DNA of 64,000 nt from Dyadobacter luteus (GTDB lineage Bacteria; Bacteroidota; Bacteroidia; Cytophagales; Spirosomataceae), in the NCBI RefSeq assembly GCF_003383615.1, contig NZ_QNUL01000023.1, positions 1 through 64,000 on the forward strand. The letters are read 5' to 3'. The number at the start of each line of letters is the position of its first letter. Position 1 is the stretch's first letter. Shown in pieces: positions 1 through 9,604 of the stretch. Under the pieces are notes generated by a model. The model had not been told where the DNA came from. It was given only the letters and a program-made list of their open reading frames with translations, and made no database searches. Made by a program: the position numbers and the translations under genes.

Positions 1-60
1 CGCTGTTTTAAATTTCTTTTACTAATCAAATTTAAAAACCCCGGGCTTATTTCATTTTAA

Positions 61-525
61 ACATACAGGCTTAATAAGTATGAAGGCTTTGGACACACAG
101 GAGGACTGGATGGCTTCCAAAGCTCGCTTGCCTATTACCCTTCCGATAGTCTTGCTGTGGTGGTTGTCAGCAATGGGGTTGACTATCCGATCAGTGATAT
201 AGCTAAGGCAATGTTGAGCAGCTACTACAAAATTGGATTTACAAATCCTGATTTTCAGGCCCTGTCTCTGAAACCGGAAATACTTGACAGATACACAGGG
301 ATGTATACAAGCAAACAGTTGGACATAAAATTTACTGTATCACGGAGAAACAATACTCTTTTGGGGCAGGCTGATGCAGATCCGCCTTTCATTCTGACTC
401 CGTACGACACTCATAAATTCAAGTTTGATGGGGTAGGCTTGCTGATAGAGTTCAAACCTGAGGAAAATAAACTGATAGCTACCCAAACTGAGGATGCTAT
501 TGAGTTTGAGAAAGTGAAGAAATAA
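61..525 (+). pseudogene. C-terminal remnant of a beta-lactamase-family serine hydrolase
   Basis: The reading frame opens right after an in-frame TAA at 58-60 and runs about 154 codons to a normal stop. It carries the motif GHTGGLDGF (about 94-120), which is the third active-site motif (HTG) of class C beta-lactamase-like serine hydrolases, followed by a strand-rich tail typical of the C-terminal domain in these proteins. The catalytic SxxK and YxN motifs, which lie in the first 200 residues of the family, are absent, and the 60 bases before the frame are AT-rich with no coding look. A GTG start at 157 would exclude the HTG motif, so a short genuine gene is unlikely. I read it as a 5'-truncated, dead gene; the missing part was probably deleted, because the window start is non-coding. 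Confidence 0.7.
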
Positions 526-692
526 TTAATAGAAATTCCTTTTTCACTTGCCTTGCATGACCTGTGCGCATCTGGTTATGAATTGCTGGCACATATTTGG
601 TATGATGGATATGTTGACGAGAGCGTTTACTAAGCATTGCTTACTAACACTATGATTCGTCAGAAAACACAATCTGAACAAACCAATCATAT

Positions 693-1406
693 ATGGTCCG
701 GACTATACTAGTGCTGCTTGTCTTCGTGTCATTTTTTTCTTGCAGGGCTCTGAAGGACAGTCCCAAATATAAACTCACAGACGGAATATACATAACCCGA
801 AACGCTGGTAAGAAGGTTACGGTCTATGTGGAAAATACCGAAGACTCGGTGCTGGTCTACAGCCTCCCTTCTGGAAAACAGACCAAACCCGGAAGTGCCA
901 AACTTATGAAGCCCAAAATGATTTTCCCTCGGGCAGGCGTAGATGAAGAAATTGCCAGCAGTAAGTATAGGAAGAATACCTTTGATTTGGACGTATTGAC
1001 AATACCATTCAAGTTCCGTCCGTCCACCAGCACGCTGAATACCCAGCTAAGTAATCATTTGAACGGCGCTCTCTATTTGGGTTACCGAAGCGATACCTAT
1101 GAGCTTTCGTATAAGAGTAACCCGATCGGAAAGGTGAATCAGCGCATTACACATTTTGGGTTTTCGGCGGGTTTGGCAACTGGTATCGGTTCAACACCGC
1201 TTAATCCCTGGGTTACAGATGATAATATCACAGATGAGTATGACGGGTTTGTTTGGTCCAAAGCAGTCTGTATCCTTATGGGCGTGGAAAAACTTAACTT
1301 TGGCCTCGCACTTGGCATTGACCATTTGATGGATAGTAACAGACAGTTCTGGATTTATCAGGGAAAGCCGTATTTGGGGTTGACGGTGGGTTTGAATATC
1401 AATTAG
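693..1406 (+). CDS. Hypothetical lipoprotein, 237 aa
   Basis: I do not recognise the family. The N-terminus is a lipoprotein signal: a short charged start, the hydrophobic stretch ILVLLVFVSFF and a cysteine at residue 17 in a lipobox-like SFFSC, so the mature protein is probably membrane-anchored. The rest is strand-rich with alternating aromatic and polar residues (for example HLNGALYLGYRSDTYELSY) and ends in GLTVGLNIN, which resembles the final strand of a small beta-barrel. It stands alone, followed 40 bases later by a convergent AraC gene. Start at the first ATG; no clear Shine-Dalgarno, as is common in this phylum. Function unknown. Confidence 0.75.
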   Translation: MVRTILVLLVFVSFFSCRALKDSPKYKLTDGIYITRNAGKKVTVYVENTEDSVLVYSLPSGKQTKPGSAKLMKPKMIFPRAGVDEEIASSKYRKNTFDLDVLTIPFKFRPSTSTLNTQLSNHLNGALYLGYRSDTYELSYKSNPIGKVNQRITHFGFSAGLATGIGSTPLNPWVTDDNITDEYDGFVWSKAVCILMGVEKLNFGLALGIDHLMDSNRQFWIYQGKPYLGLTVGLNIN

Positions 1407-1445
1407 GACTGGTATAGCTTTTGAATAAAGCTTTTTGAGTGATGA

Positions 1446-2360
1446 TTATCCATACATCTGTCTGAACTGCAGGGGTGTCTGGTCTGTTTTGTTTTTAAAA
1501 AGCTTATTGAAAGACTGAGGGTGCTCGAATCCAAGTTGATAGGCAATTTCGCTTATTGATAGAGTCGTTGTTGTCAGTTGTTCTTTGGCATATTCGATCA
1601 GTTTGCTCTGAATGTGCTGCTGTGTGCTTTGGGTGGTATATATTCTGAGCAGTGTACTCAAATAGTTGGCAGATATATTCATTTCTGCTGCCAGATATCC
1701 CACCTGCGGAATACCATTTTCGGATAGCTTTCCACTGCGAAAATAATCGGATATCAACTGCTCGAAACGTGTCAATAATTCATGGTTTGATTTTTTTCTG
1801 GTGATAAACTGTCTGGCGTAGAACCGATCGGAATAAATCAGCAGTCTCTCGATTTGAGCGATGATCAGATCCTGACTAAAGCGATCAATATTGGACTGAT
1901 ATTCCTGCTGCACATTTTGAAGAATGTCGACTATCGTATTCTCTTCTTTCTCAGAAAGAAACAATGCTTCATTGGCTGCATACTGAAAGAATTCGTAAGA
2001 CTTCATCTTTTTAGCCAAATCCGTATTCCATAGAAAATCAGGATGAATTAGCAGCAGCCAACCTGTAGGCTCTATTTGGGCGTCCGGATAAATTTCAATT
2101 TTAAGGAACTGAAGCGGAGAGACGAAAGTCAGCACGCCGGAGTCAAAATCGTATTGCTGTTGTCCATAATTAAATTTGGCATTCACATTCCGCTTCAACC
2201 CGATCGAGTAAAAGTGCTGTACCCATGCCATTTCATTGTCAATTACAGGATATACAACCTTGCTGTAATCAATCAGACTAATCAACGGATGTTCTGGTTT
2301 TGGAAGACCACAAAAAGCATGAAACTCTGACAGGGAGTTGAAACGAAATGTGTTAGCCAT
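1446..2360 (-). CDS. AraC-family transcriptional regulator
   Basis: 304 aa. The last about 95 residues hold the two helix-turn-helix motifs of AraC proteins: the first around VGYLAAEMNISANYLSTLLR, the second SISEIAYQLGFEHPQSFNKL, followed by the usual TPLQFRQ ending. The N-terminal 200 residues lack a recognisable cupin signature and are probably the ligand-sensing part. It lies just downstream of, and in the same direction as, an Atu4866-like lipoprotein and an SDR oxidoreductase (16-base gap to the former), so all three may be one transcription unit, in an arrangement often seen for AraC regulators and their SDR targets. The inducer cannot be told from sequence. Confidence 0.9.
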   Translation of the reverse strand: MANTFRFNSLSEFHAFCGLPKPEHPLISLIDYSKVVYPVIDNEMAWVQHFYSIGLKRNVNAKFNYGQQQYDFDSGVLTFVSPLQFLKIEIYPDAQIEPTGWLLLIHPDFLWNTDLAKKMKSYEFFQYAANEALFLSEKEENTIVDILQNVQQEYQSNIDRFSQDLIIAQIERLLIYSDRFYARQFITRKKSNHELLTRFEQLISDYFRSGKLSENGIPQVGYLAAEMNISANYLSTLLRIYTTQSTQQHIQSKLIEYAKEQLTTTTLSISEIAYQLGFEHPQSFNKLFKNKTDQTPLQFRQMYG

Positions 2361-2376
2361 TGGTTTTAGGTTTTGC

Positions 2377-2718
2377 TTAATTCTCTTTGTACAATATCAT
2401 TCCTGCGTGATGCAGCACACCTTCGATGAACTCTCCGTCAGCGGTAAATCCGGTGTCGTCTTTGTAATCAATATGGTTGCCAGTAATTTTGTAACTGCCT
2501 TGGTATGCGCTCTTACGGTTTCCCCGCGCTTCATCGTATCGGTTCCCGGCCAGTAACTCGTGGCGAATATAACCATCTTTGGTCACCCACATGCCGATGT
2601 ATTCTCTTGTCTGCTCTATTGTGTCCACTGCCATAAGTTTGCTCGGAGATTTACAGCTATATGCCGCGACTAACATTGAAATAATCAGTAGCCGGTTGAA
2701 ATTGTGTAGCTTTTCCAT
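2377..2718 (-). CDS. Atu4866-like small lipoprotein
   Basis: 113 aa. Residues about 37-110 match my recollection of the Atu4866 family (named after an Agrobacterium protein): YIGMWVTKDGYIRHELL, then RYDEARGNRKSAYQGSY and HIDYKDDTGFTADGEF are its characteristic blocks. The family folds as a small calycin-like barrel and its function is unknown. Here it carries an N-terminal signal ending in AAYSC (Cys22), so it is probably a lipoprotein, whereas many relatives are cytoplasmic. The start overlaps the end of the upstream SDR gene by 34 bases in another frame, which suggests translational coupling. The pairing of Atu4866 with an SDR and an AraC regulator points to a shared redox or stress role (inference). 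Confidence 0.85.
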   Translation of the reverse strand: MEKLHNFNRLLIISMLVAAYSCKSPSKLMAVDTIEQTREYIGMWVTKDGYIRHELLAGNRYDEARGNRKSAYQGSYKITGNHIDYKDDTGFTADGEFIEGVLHHAGMILYKEN

Positions 2719-3524
2719 TTTTCTGCATCCTGTGTGATAATGTAGGTTTTTTGTTGGAGAAGATCATAGGCATCAACTCCCAGCAACAGGTGCACCGGCG
2801 GATTAGGCTGGCCGGCAACAGCGATCAGCACATCTGCAGCTTTCTCAGGATCATTGGGCTGGCTACCATCGATCTGATTTAAGTGAGCTTTTTCAGATTC
2901 CCGGGCAGCGGTGTATTCATCAATACTCTGCTGTGGTGTTTTTAGTGAGCCGGATGTGAGAAAATCTGTGCGGAAGTATCCAGGATAGACAATCGTGACG
3001 TGTACGCCAAATTCCTTCACTTCTTCAGCCAGACCTTCACTGAATCCTGCCATGGCGAATTTGGAAGCGCAGTAGATGCCCCAACCCGGAAAGTTTCCCA
3101 AAAAACCACCTACAGAGGCGATGTTAAAAATATGACCTGATTTCTGCTTTCTCAAATAAGGCATCACATGCCTGATCACGTTCAAAGGACCGAATACATT
3201 CACATCGAAATTTTCTCTTGCTTCTGTGTCCGACAACTCTTCCAGTGTACCCAGTTGTCCGTAGCCAGCGTTATTGACCACCACATCTATTTTTTCAAAA
3301 TGTGCTGCAGTTCGTTCAATAACAGCTTTCACAGCTTCATTTTCTGTTATGTTAAGCTGCATTGGAAGAAATTGATCAGATTTTTCTCCGATAGCGCTTA
3401 CCAGAGATTGCAAATTTCGGGATGTGGCTGCTACACGCATGTTTTGCTGTAAAAGACTTTTTACTAAGGCTAATCCCAATCCTTTGGAGGCTCCTGTTAC
3501 AAGCCAAACTTTTGTTGTTTCCAT
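2685..3524 (-). CDS. Short-chain dehydrogenase/reductase
   Basis: 279 aa classical SDR. The nucleotide-binding motif TGASKGLG is at residues 10-17, the structural NNAG at 84-87, the catalytic Ser at 137 and the YxxxK pair at Tyr151/Lys155, all with normal spacing. The arginine after the second strand (about R36) fits an NADP preference. The substrate pocket is not informative, so the substrate is unknown. It is the first gene of a likely three-gene unit with the Atu4866-like and AraC genes. Start is the first ATG, upstream of which the strand is intergenic. Confidence 0.92.
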   Translation of the reverse strand: METTKVWLVTGASKGLGLALVKSLLQQNMRVAATSRNLQSLVSAIGEKSDQFLPMQLNITENEAVKAVIERTAAHFEKIDVVVNNAGYGQLGTLEELSDTEARENFDVNVFGPLNVIRHVMPYLRKQKSGHIFNIASVGGFLGNFPGWGIYCASKFAMAGFSEGLAEEVKEFGVHVTIVYPGYFRTDFLTSGSLKTPQQSIDEYTAARESEKAHLNQIDGSQPNDPEKAADVLIAVAGQPNPPVHLLLGVDAYDLLQQKTYIITQDAEKWKSYTISTGY

Positions 3525-3790
3525 CTTTGTGTTTGTTTAAATTTTTGATGCAACAAAGTTGGCAAGAGCAAATTAAGCAAAGTTAGCCCAATCATTGATT
3601 GTTGTATCCGAATCGTGAAATGGTAAGGGTACGGTAAATTTTATGCATCAAGTTGACTGCCTGGACGATTAAACTAGATCCTGATTTATCAATGATAGAA
3701 GGGTATGTGAACCCTATGTATCTCTTATACAACTAATGGGACTGGTTAACTGGAAATCATGACTTCAGAAATGAGCTTCAAACACAATAA

Positions 3791-4720
3791 ATGAAGATGA
3801 GTTTAAGCATTTTATTTTCTTTATCTCTGTTATTTACTCAGCCGGATCTAAAACCTGCCAGCGATAAACCAGGTACCATACTCTGGAAAATTACTGCACC
3901 TGAGTTGAAAAAGCCTTCGTATCTGTTAGGGGTAAATCACGTCGTTTCTTCCGATTTCCTTTACAGCTTTCCCGAAATCAAATCTGCTATTGAATCGAGT
4001 GAAATCCTGATGACGGAACTTTTTGGTGATAACCAAACGGCTGTTTATGGAAACAACTCAGATAAAAACATTGGTCCGGACTCCGCTTTGAAGGCAGTGA
4101 AATTGCTTACCCCTGAAGAGCACAATACGGTTGATTCATTTTTCGTAGCCAGGGTGGGTGAGGGAATAACTGGAAATCCGGATGCTCTTGAAATGAATGT
4201 TTGGGAATTTGGAAGTGCTGTATTGACAACGCTGATGAGTGACAAGACCCGGCAGGGCGTTACCTTACCTAACATGGACCGGGAGCTGTATTATGCTTTT
4301 AAAAGAAAGCACAAACGGTGTATTGGCTTAGACAGTATGGGAAATTTTGCGTTGAGTAGCTCGGATAGCACCAAAGCAAGGCGTCTTTTGTCTTCTTTGG
4401 TCGAACGGATCAGAACAGATGCTTATGCCGGATCGGATCAGCCTGGTCTTGCCAAACAGGCTGATAGGGAAATCGCAGTGTATAAATCGATGAGTTACGA
4501 TTATCAGTTTAGTAAAGCAGATCCCGAAACCAGTGCGCTCTTAGCCAGTAATACGAGTGCACAAAGAAATGAAAAATGGATGGCAGATATCCGGTCAGGC
4601 ATAGCTGAAAACAGTTGCCTGATCGCTGTGGGAGCCGGCCATCTTCTCTACAAAACCGGCCTTATATCCCTATTACGGAAAAATGGCTATAAGGTAGAGC
4701 CGGTAGCCATAAAAAGATAA
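3791..4720 (+). CDS. TraB/GumN family protein
   Basis: 309 aa, with a short N-terminal signal-like segment (residues 1-16). The family hallmarks are present: SYLLGVNHV at about residues 43-51, where relatives usually have a GTxH-type motif, the acidic block SEILMTELF soon after, and the C-terminal CLIAVGAGHLLYKTGLISLL about 40 residues from the end. TraB/GumN proteins are related to TIKI-type metalloproteases; activity of the bacterial members is mostly untested. The T-to-N change in the first motif (GVNH) still leaves the histidine. Followed 21 bases later by the split thioredoxin-like gene, probably in one operon. Confidence 0.88.
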   Translation: MKMSLSILFSLSLLFTQPDLKPASDKPGTILWKITAPELKKPSYLLGVNHVVSSDFLYSFPEIKSAIESSEILMTELFGDNQTAVYGNNSDKNIGPDSALKAVKLLTPEEHNTVDSFFVARVGEGITGNPDALEMNVWEFGSAVLTTLMSDKTRQGVTLPNMDRELYYAFKRKHKRCIGLDSMGNFALSSSDSTKARRLLSSLVERIRTDAYAGSDQPGLAKQADREIAVYKSMSYDYQFSKADPETSALLASNTSAQRNEKWMADIRSGIAENSCLIAVGAGHLLYKTGLISLLRKNGYKVEPVAIKR

Positions 4721-4741
4721 TCTTCTGAAAACTCATCTGAC

Positions 4742-6265
4742 ATGAAAATAATAAAGGAAACAAAATTCACATACGTCTTCGCTGCAATTGCGGTTTTGCT
4801 ATTCTGTAAAACATGCCTGGTTACTGCTCAGACACCCCGGAGATTAGGGCCGGCATCTGATGAGGTTATTCAGAAAGCTCTGACTGCCCTGAAGGCAGAT
4901 ATGACTAATCTCAAAGCGCACGCTGCATATATTCATGCTATGGGAATGAGTAGTCCTGCAGTTGCAGCGCAGTATCAAAAGTGGATGGCAGAGTTTCCCG
5001 GCGATCTGCATATCCCACTGGCCATCGGAACGGCTTACTACAAAGCAACTATGCCGCAGCCTGGCGACTTTCTTTTAAAGGCTGCAGAAATGGATCCTTA
5101 AAATGATAAAATATGGAACATGCTGGCTCAGGATGCATTTTTAAAGTCTGACGATGCTTTATTCGCTGTCTATATGGGCAAGGCAGCGCAGCTTGATCCT
5201 TCGAATATCGGTTATGCTTATTCCATGGTAACTCATTCTGAGAAAGCAGAGCCAGAGCGCTACGAACAAAATATCAGAGAATTTGTTAAACGGTTTCCGG
5301 AAGATAACCGCGGGGCGAACCTGCTGGCCAGTCTTGCTAGTAGTAGTGCGGATCCGGAAAAGAAAATATACTATCTGGAACAGGTTCGAAAGCAATATCC
5401 TCCACAACATTTTTCCTGGTCGGCATCTTCGGTGATCAAATTGGCGGATATGTATATGCAGACAAATCCCGAAAAGGTATTGAGTCTTATCCATGAAGTA
5501 GGTGAACAAAGCATTGCATGGGATTACAGAAAGCAACTAGCTGAATCTCTGATAAAAAGTGCTGCGCTCGAAAAAGAGCAGAATTACAAGGCGGCGCTGG
5601 CTACACTCAATCGGGCTAAGATCCCGTCCTTTCATTTTTTGAGGGATTTTCCTTCACTAAAGAAAGCATTTTTAACTGCGAAATCAGGTGATATGAATGG
5701 CGCTTACGATAGCCTTGCTATCAGGTTCGCAAAATCGCCCGGTCATGCTCTTAACGATTCGTTATCGGCATACGGTCTGCAAATAGGGAAGGACAAAAAG
5801 GAAATATACGACGACATTGATTCAATTAGAATAAGTAAAGCCTCCGCTGCAGCCGACTTTGACCTTGGGCTTTACACAAGCAATGAGAAGGTAAGTTTGA
5901 GGTCGCTCCGAGGCAAAGTTATCCTTCTGACATTTTGGTTTCCCGGCTGTGGGCCATGTAAGGAAGAGTTCCCACACTTTCAAACGGTAGTGGACAAATT
6001 TAAAGGCGATGAATTAGTGTATCTTGCAGTCAACACACAACCTTCTCAGGACGGATTTGTATTGCCCTTTTTGGAAAAAAATAATGTGTCATTCACTCCT
6101 TTGCGGGGAAGCTGGGATTTTGCTACGGACAGCTACGGTGTCAGTGGTGCTCCTTCCAACTTTCTGATAGACAAGGATGGGAAGGTTATTTTTAAGGATT
6201 TTACAATCAACGATTCTAACCGTGATATGCTGGAATTGATGATCGCATCTCAGTTGGAGAAATAG
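4742..6265 (+). pseudogene. TlpA-like thioredoxin-fold protein interrupted by an in-frame TAA
   Basis: One continuous frame of 507 codons is broken only by TAA at 5099-5101. The part before the stop has a signal peptide (residues about 1-30) and a helical, TPR-like region; the same helical pattern continues directly after the stop (..AAEMDP, stop, NDKIWNMLAQD..). The last 140 residues are a thioredoxin fold with the redox motif CGPC (codons at 5948-5959) in WFPGCGPCKEEFPHF and the cis-Pro region GVSGAPSNFLID, as in TlpA/ResA-like disulfide reductases exported to the periplasm. A single AAA-to-TAA change would explain the break. An ATG at 5120 could restart translation, but the product would have no export signal and the CGPC domain would stay in the cytoplasm. 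A sequencing error is the alternative. Confidence 0.8.
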
Positions 6266-6336
6266 AATGCATTCTTATGCACGCAGAAATCTGAAGCATA
6301 GTTGCTGCCCGCATAGGAATGGCTGATAAAGTTTAC

Positions 6337-6879
6337 TTAGCAGGTCTCGTAGACCACCTCGATTACACCTGATTTAAAAACTCTTGTGTCAATCAATGTC
6401 AACCCGATGCGACTATTTATATCTTCGAAGAGTGGCTTTCCGCTTCCCAGTACCACTGGATGAACTGAAATTCTGTATTCATCTACCAAACCGAGCTGTA
6501 TAAAAGTTTTGGTAAGTCCGGCGCCCCCATAAAGCCATATATCCTTGCCATTCCGACTTTTTATCTGCCTTACTTTGTCAGTAAGATCTTCACTGATAAC
6601 GGTTGCGTTTTGGTATGGTGACTCACTGCGCGAGAAAACGAATTTGTCTTTGGAACGGATTCCGTTCCAAAGCGATTTTTCAGCTTCGCTGATATCTGAA
6701 CCGGGCTGGTAGTTTCCCCAGAGCTCATAACTGACTCTTCCGTAAAATATCGTATCGATACTGTCGATAAATGCGTCAAAGCCCATCTCATCATCCATGA
6801 TGCACCAATCCACTTCACCATTCGGACCTTCAATAAAGCCATCCAGACTTACCGCCAGATTTAAGATTACCTTTTTCAT
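6337..6879 (-). CDS. Dihydrofolate reductase-like protein (RibD C-terminal domain family)
   Basis: 180 aa. The start KVILNLAVSLDGFIEGPNGEVDW, the middle FYGRVSYELW and the C-terminal block DIWLYGGAGLTKTFI then VHPVVLGSGKPLF are the pattern of the RibD C-terminal/DHFR-like family, which binds NADPH. These stand-alone proteins are widespread in Bacteroidota; true folate or riboflavin activity is unproven for most of them. The gene stands alone between the thioredoxin-like gene (convergent) and a small outer-membrane-like protein. Confidence 0.9.
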   Translation of the reverse strand: MKKVILNLAVSLDGFIEGPNGEVDWCIMDDEMGFDAFIDSIDTIFYGRVSYELWGNYQPGSDISEAEKSLWNGIRSKDKFVFSRSESPYQNATVISEDLTDKVRQIKSRNGKDIWLYGGAGLTKTFIQLGLVDEYRISVHPVVLGSGKPLFEDINSRIGLTLIDTRVFKSGVIEVVYETC

Positions 6880-6953
6880 TATGACCTATTTTATCATTCA
6901 AGACTATGTTTGCAATCCTGCCAGGATTGCATGCAATATTGTAAATAAACGAT

Positions 6954-7367
6954 TTAGTCTTTTTGTTTGAATCTATACCTGATTCCCCAGCTCCCCCTGA
7001 CAATGGGCGAATCATCTGAAAAGATAGGCGCCAGCTCTATATGAAATCCGAAGTTTTTGGTTGGAAAGGGAAAAAAATGAGCGCCTATGGGTGCTACTAA
7101 TCCCGCAGTATTATTTGCTCTTCCTCCCAAACCAGCATACACTTCCACCTTTTCTTTGTCGATAAACTGATAGGTAGCGACTGCTTCAACAGACATATTA
7201 TCCAGATAGGTGTCTACACCCAGTCGAAGTTCCGGCAAAAACCGGTCTGCAATTTCATAGTTAAAGCCTACGAAAGGTAAATTGGATTGATGTACACTGA
7301 CTCCAAATTGAGCGAAAGAGAGATTTGCGATTAAAAGGAAAAAAAGCAGAACGGATAATTTGCGCAT
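6954..7367 (-). CDS. Small secreted, probably outer-membrane beta-barrel protein
   Basis: 137 aa with a clear signal peptide ending in NLSFAQ (residues 1-20). The mature part has alternating strands such as FGVSVHQSNLPFVGFNYEI, VEAVATYQFIDKEKVEVYAGLGG and the terminal GSWGIRYRFKQKD ending, typical of short outer-membrane barrels or porin-like proteins of Bacteroidota. I cannot name a family. It lies 74 bases upstream of the DHFR-like gene in the same direction, so co-transcription is possible. Confidence 0.75.
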   Translation of the reverse strand: MRKLSVLLFFLLIANLSFAQFGVSVHQSNLPFVGFNYEIADRFLPELRLGVDTYLDNMSVEAVATYQFIDKEKVEVYAGLGGRANNTAGLVAPIGAHFFPFPTKNFGFHIELAPIFSDDSPIVRGSWGIRYRFKQKD

Positions 7368-7659
7368 GCGGCGTGTTGTGTTGAGATAAATATTAAAAAA
7401 TTGAAGCTATGTTATTTTTAATATTTAACCAAATAGAGTAATTATCAAAAATCAAAATCATTGATATAATAGAAAGGTTTTCAACACTTATGTTATGCAA
7501 AAAAAATTTGTATGTAATAGTTGAATAACACTCATCAGAGGGGCTGAATTGAACATCTGTTTATTTTACTTTTGGCTTTCTGACGTCACAGCGCATTCAT
7601 TTTGTATTTTTGATAAAAGCCTGATTTGTTCAGGGTGTGTGAACGAGAAGATTTTTTCT

Positions 7660-8553
7660 ATGCAAAAAAGTAGTTCTTTGTTAATATTAGTCGGTTGTAT
7701 ATTCCTTTGTTCAGCTCTGGGCATTGGACTGGGCCTGGTAATCACTCATTTTTCTGAACTTACACCACTTACAGAGCTATCTGATCGGGCTTTTCCGGAT
7801 CAGTGGTTTCTGAGAATGTTCCTGAACGGGGTCTCGCACGTTTCCACATTTTTGTTACCGGTTATTTTGTATTGGCGCTATTTTGAAAGAAGAAGTCTTG
7901 CTGATTTTTCCTGGAAAAAACTAAACTCACCTTCGGTGTTATGGATAGCGGTAATCATCGTTGTCTTTTTGATTCCTGTAAATCAGCAAATTATTGAGTG
8001 GAACCAGAGTTTGAAACTTCCTTCTGCTTTTGCACAGATTGAAAACTGGATGCGGAAGACAGAACAGGAGAAAAGCCTGATTACCCAAAAGCTTTTACAA
8101 ATTGAATCCTTCTCAGAGCTGCTGGTTGCGTTAATGGTATTTGGTGTAATAGGTCCTATTGGTGAGGAGGTTCTTTTTCGGGGAGTATTACAACGTAAAT
8201 TGACTGAATGGCATGTAAACCCTGTAACGAGCATTTGGGCTACCGCATTGCTTTTCAGTATTATTCATTTTCAATTTTATGGCTTTTTCCCACGTTTGTT
8301 TTTGGGAGCGTTATTTGGTTATTTCTTTTACTGGTCTGGCAACCTTTGGGTAGCAATAGGAGCTCATGTTGCCAATAATTCGATTTTTGTAATTACTGCT
8401 TATGCTCACTACAACTGGCCCTCTATACATAAATCTATAAGCACTATTTCGGAGAGTACAATTTCAATATTGCTATCCATCAGCGTTTCGATATACCTGT
8501 TACGCTTATTTCGAAGAAGAAATTTCCTGATGTACCAAAGCATCAGGAATTAG
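7660..8553 (+). CDS. CPBP family intramembrane metalloprotease (Abi/CAAX-like)
   Basis: 297 aa from the chosen ATG. Several membrane segments are followed by the three catalytic motifs of the CPBP (Rce1/CAAX-like) family: EEVLFRG (Glu169-Glu170...Arg174), FSIIHFQF (His203) and GAHVANN (His236, Asn240), all inside predicted helices. A possible upstream non-ATG start at 7549 would add 37 polar residues before the first membrane helix; the ATG at 7660 is preferred because the first helix starts right after it and GAGAAG lies 10-15 bases upstream. Such proteins cleave prenylated or peptide substrates in eukaryotes; in bacteria roles include bacteriocin immunity and membrane-protein turnover. No bacteriocin gene is nearby. 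Confidence 0.88.
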   Translation: MQKSSSLLILVGCIFLCSALGIGLGLVITHFSELTPLTELSDRAFPDQWFLRMFLNGVSHVSTFLLPVILYWRYFERRSLADFSWKKLNSPSVLWIAVIIVVFLIPVNQQIIEWNQSLKLPSAFAQIENWMRKTEQEKSLITQKLLQIESFSELLVALMVFGVIGPIGEEVLFRGVLQRKLTEWHVNPVTSIWATALLFSIIHFQFYGFFPRLFLGALFGYFFYWSGNLWVAIGAHVANNSIFVITAYAHYNWPSIHKSISTISESTISILLSISVSIYLLRLFRRRNFLMYQSIRN

Positions 8554-8589
8554 TTTTGCCCACTTCAGAATATTTGCTTTCGTCAACCT

Positions 8590-9318
8590 CTAAAGCGGAA
8601 AACTAAGATCCGATACTTGTCTGCAATAGTCGATTAGCTCTTGCTGTAGCAAGTTGTCCGTAGCGTGCGGGTTGGGTTTGTTTTGCTTTTGATGGTAGAA
8701 GTATTTTCCACTTACTTCGGCATCAACTTCATTACTTTCAGCAAGCCACACCTGGGTTTCAAATCCTTTTTGCAGATCATCCGGCGCTGACTTTCCTCCC
8801 ATATTGGTAGGCACCCAACCCGGATCAACTGCGTTGGAATATACATCGGGCCAATGTTTTGCAACAAAGTTTGAAAGCATCAGAACATACGGTTTAGAAT
8901 CGGAATAGCTGATGCTGTTTGCCGTCAGGCGCTTCAGCTCAGCATGTCCCTGCATATGCATTGAGGAGCTCAAATAAATCAATCGTTTTGGTTTATTGAT
9001 CAATGCAGTGAGTAGGTAAGGAGCTATCAGGTTGACAGATAAAATTGTATCCGCTGATGCTTTCCACACGCCTGTATTGTGAATCACGACATCAAAAGTA
9101 CCCAGGTCATTGACTTGCTCTGCCAGCTTTTTTGTTTGCTTAATGTCTGATAAATCCGCAGTCAATACGATTGTTTCTCCTGGAACTTTTGTAAGTGTCT
9201 CCGCTTTTCTCTCCTCATTCCTTGCATGTAACACAACATCGTGACCTTTCCCGATCAGTGATTTTGCTGCCAGCAAGCCTAGCCCGTCCGATGAGCCTGT
9301 GATGAATATTTTTGCCAT
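8590..9318 (-). CDS. SDR family NAD(P)-dependent oxidoreductase
   Basis: 242 aa from the ATG at 9318, which begins directly with the Rossmann motif MAKIFITGSSDGLG. The frame stays open another 39 codons upstream, but those residues do not look like SDR sequence. TGSSDGLG is at residues 7-14; HNTG replaces the usual NNAG; the active site shows SSS...YSDSK instead of YxxxK with the standard N-terminal context, keeping Tyr and Lys (Y..SK). This atypical set is common in SDRs that act on small quinones or lipids, but the substrate cannot be assigned. Convergent with the CPBP gene. Confidence 0.85.
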   Translation of the reverse strand: MAKIFITGSSDGLGLLAAKSLIGKGHDVVLHARNEERKAETLTKVPGETIVLTADLSDIKQTKKLAEQVNDLGTFDVVIHNTGVWKASADTILSVNLIAPYLLTALINKPKRLIYLSSSMHMQGHAELKRLTANSISYSDSKPYVLMLSNFVAKHWPDVYSNAVDPGWVPTNMGGKSAPDDLQKGFETQVWLAESNEVDAEVSGKYFYHQKQNKPNPHATDNLLQQELIDYCRQVSDLSFPL

Positions 9319-9604
9319 TTTAAAGTCTGTTTTGTAGTCTACTTCCGGTTCGATACTGAGCCAGAAATAGCTGGTCTGCATACACAACTGCCAAAGTGCT
9401 TCTAAAAATTCAATCCTGCATGCGCTGAGGGCCAATGCATCGCCTGAAACAGGCTATACATTTGAAATTCTTAATAGATAGATTGAAAAACTTAGCTTTG
9501 AAATCAGAAAAGGTATTCTATTTGTGTTGTATATTTTGGACTGATCTGTTTTGACAAAATGCGATCAGAAGTGGTCAAACTCAATAGATATAACCCCGAG
9601 AAAA

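Noticed and set aside
5090..5125. Stop-codon readthrough or recoding in the TlpA-like gene
   Set aside because: The stop is TAA with no selenocysteine-type context, and a simple AAA to TAA change fits.
9319..9435. N-terminal extension of the SDR gene at 8590
   Set aside because: The added 39 residues are cysteine- and tryptophan-rich and not SDR-like; the Rossmann motif starts right after ATG 9318.
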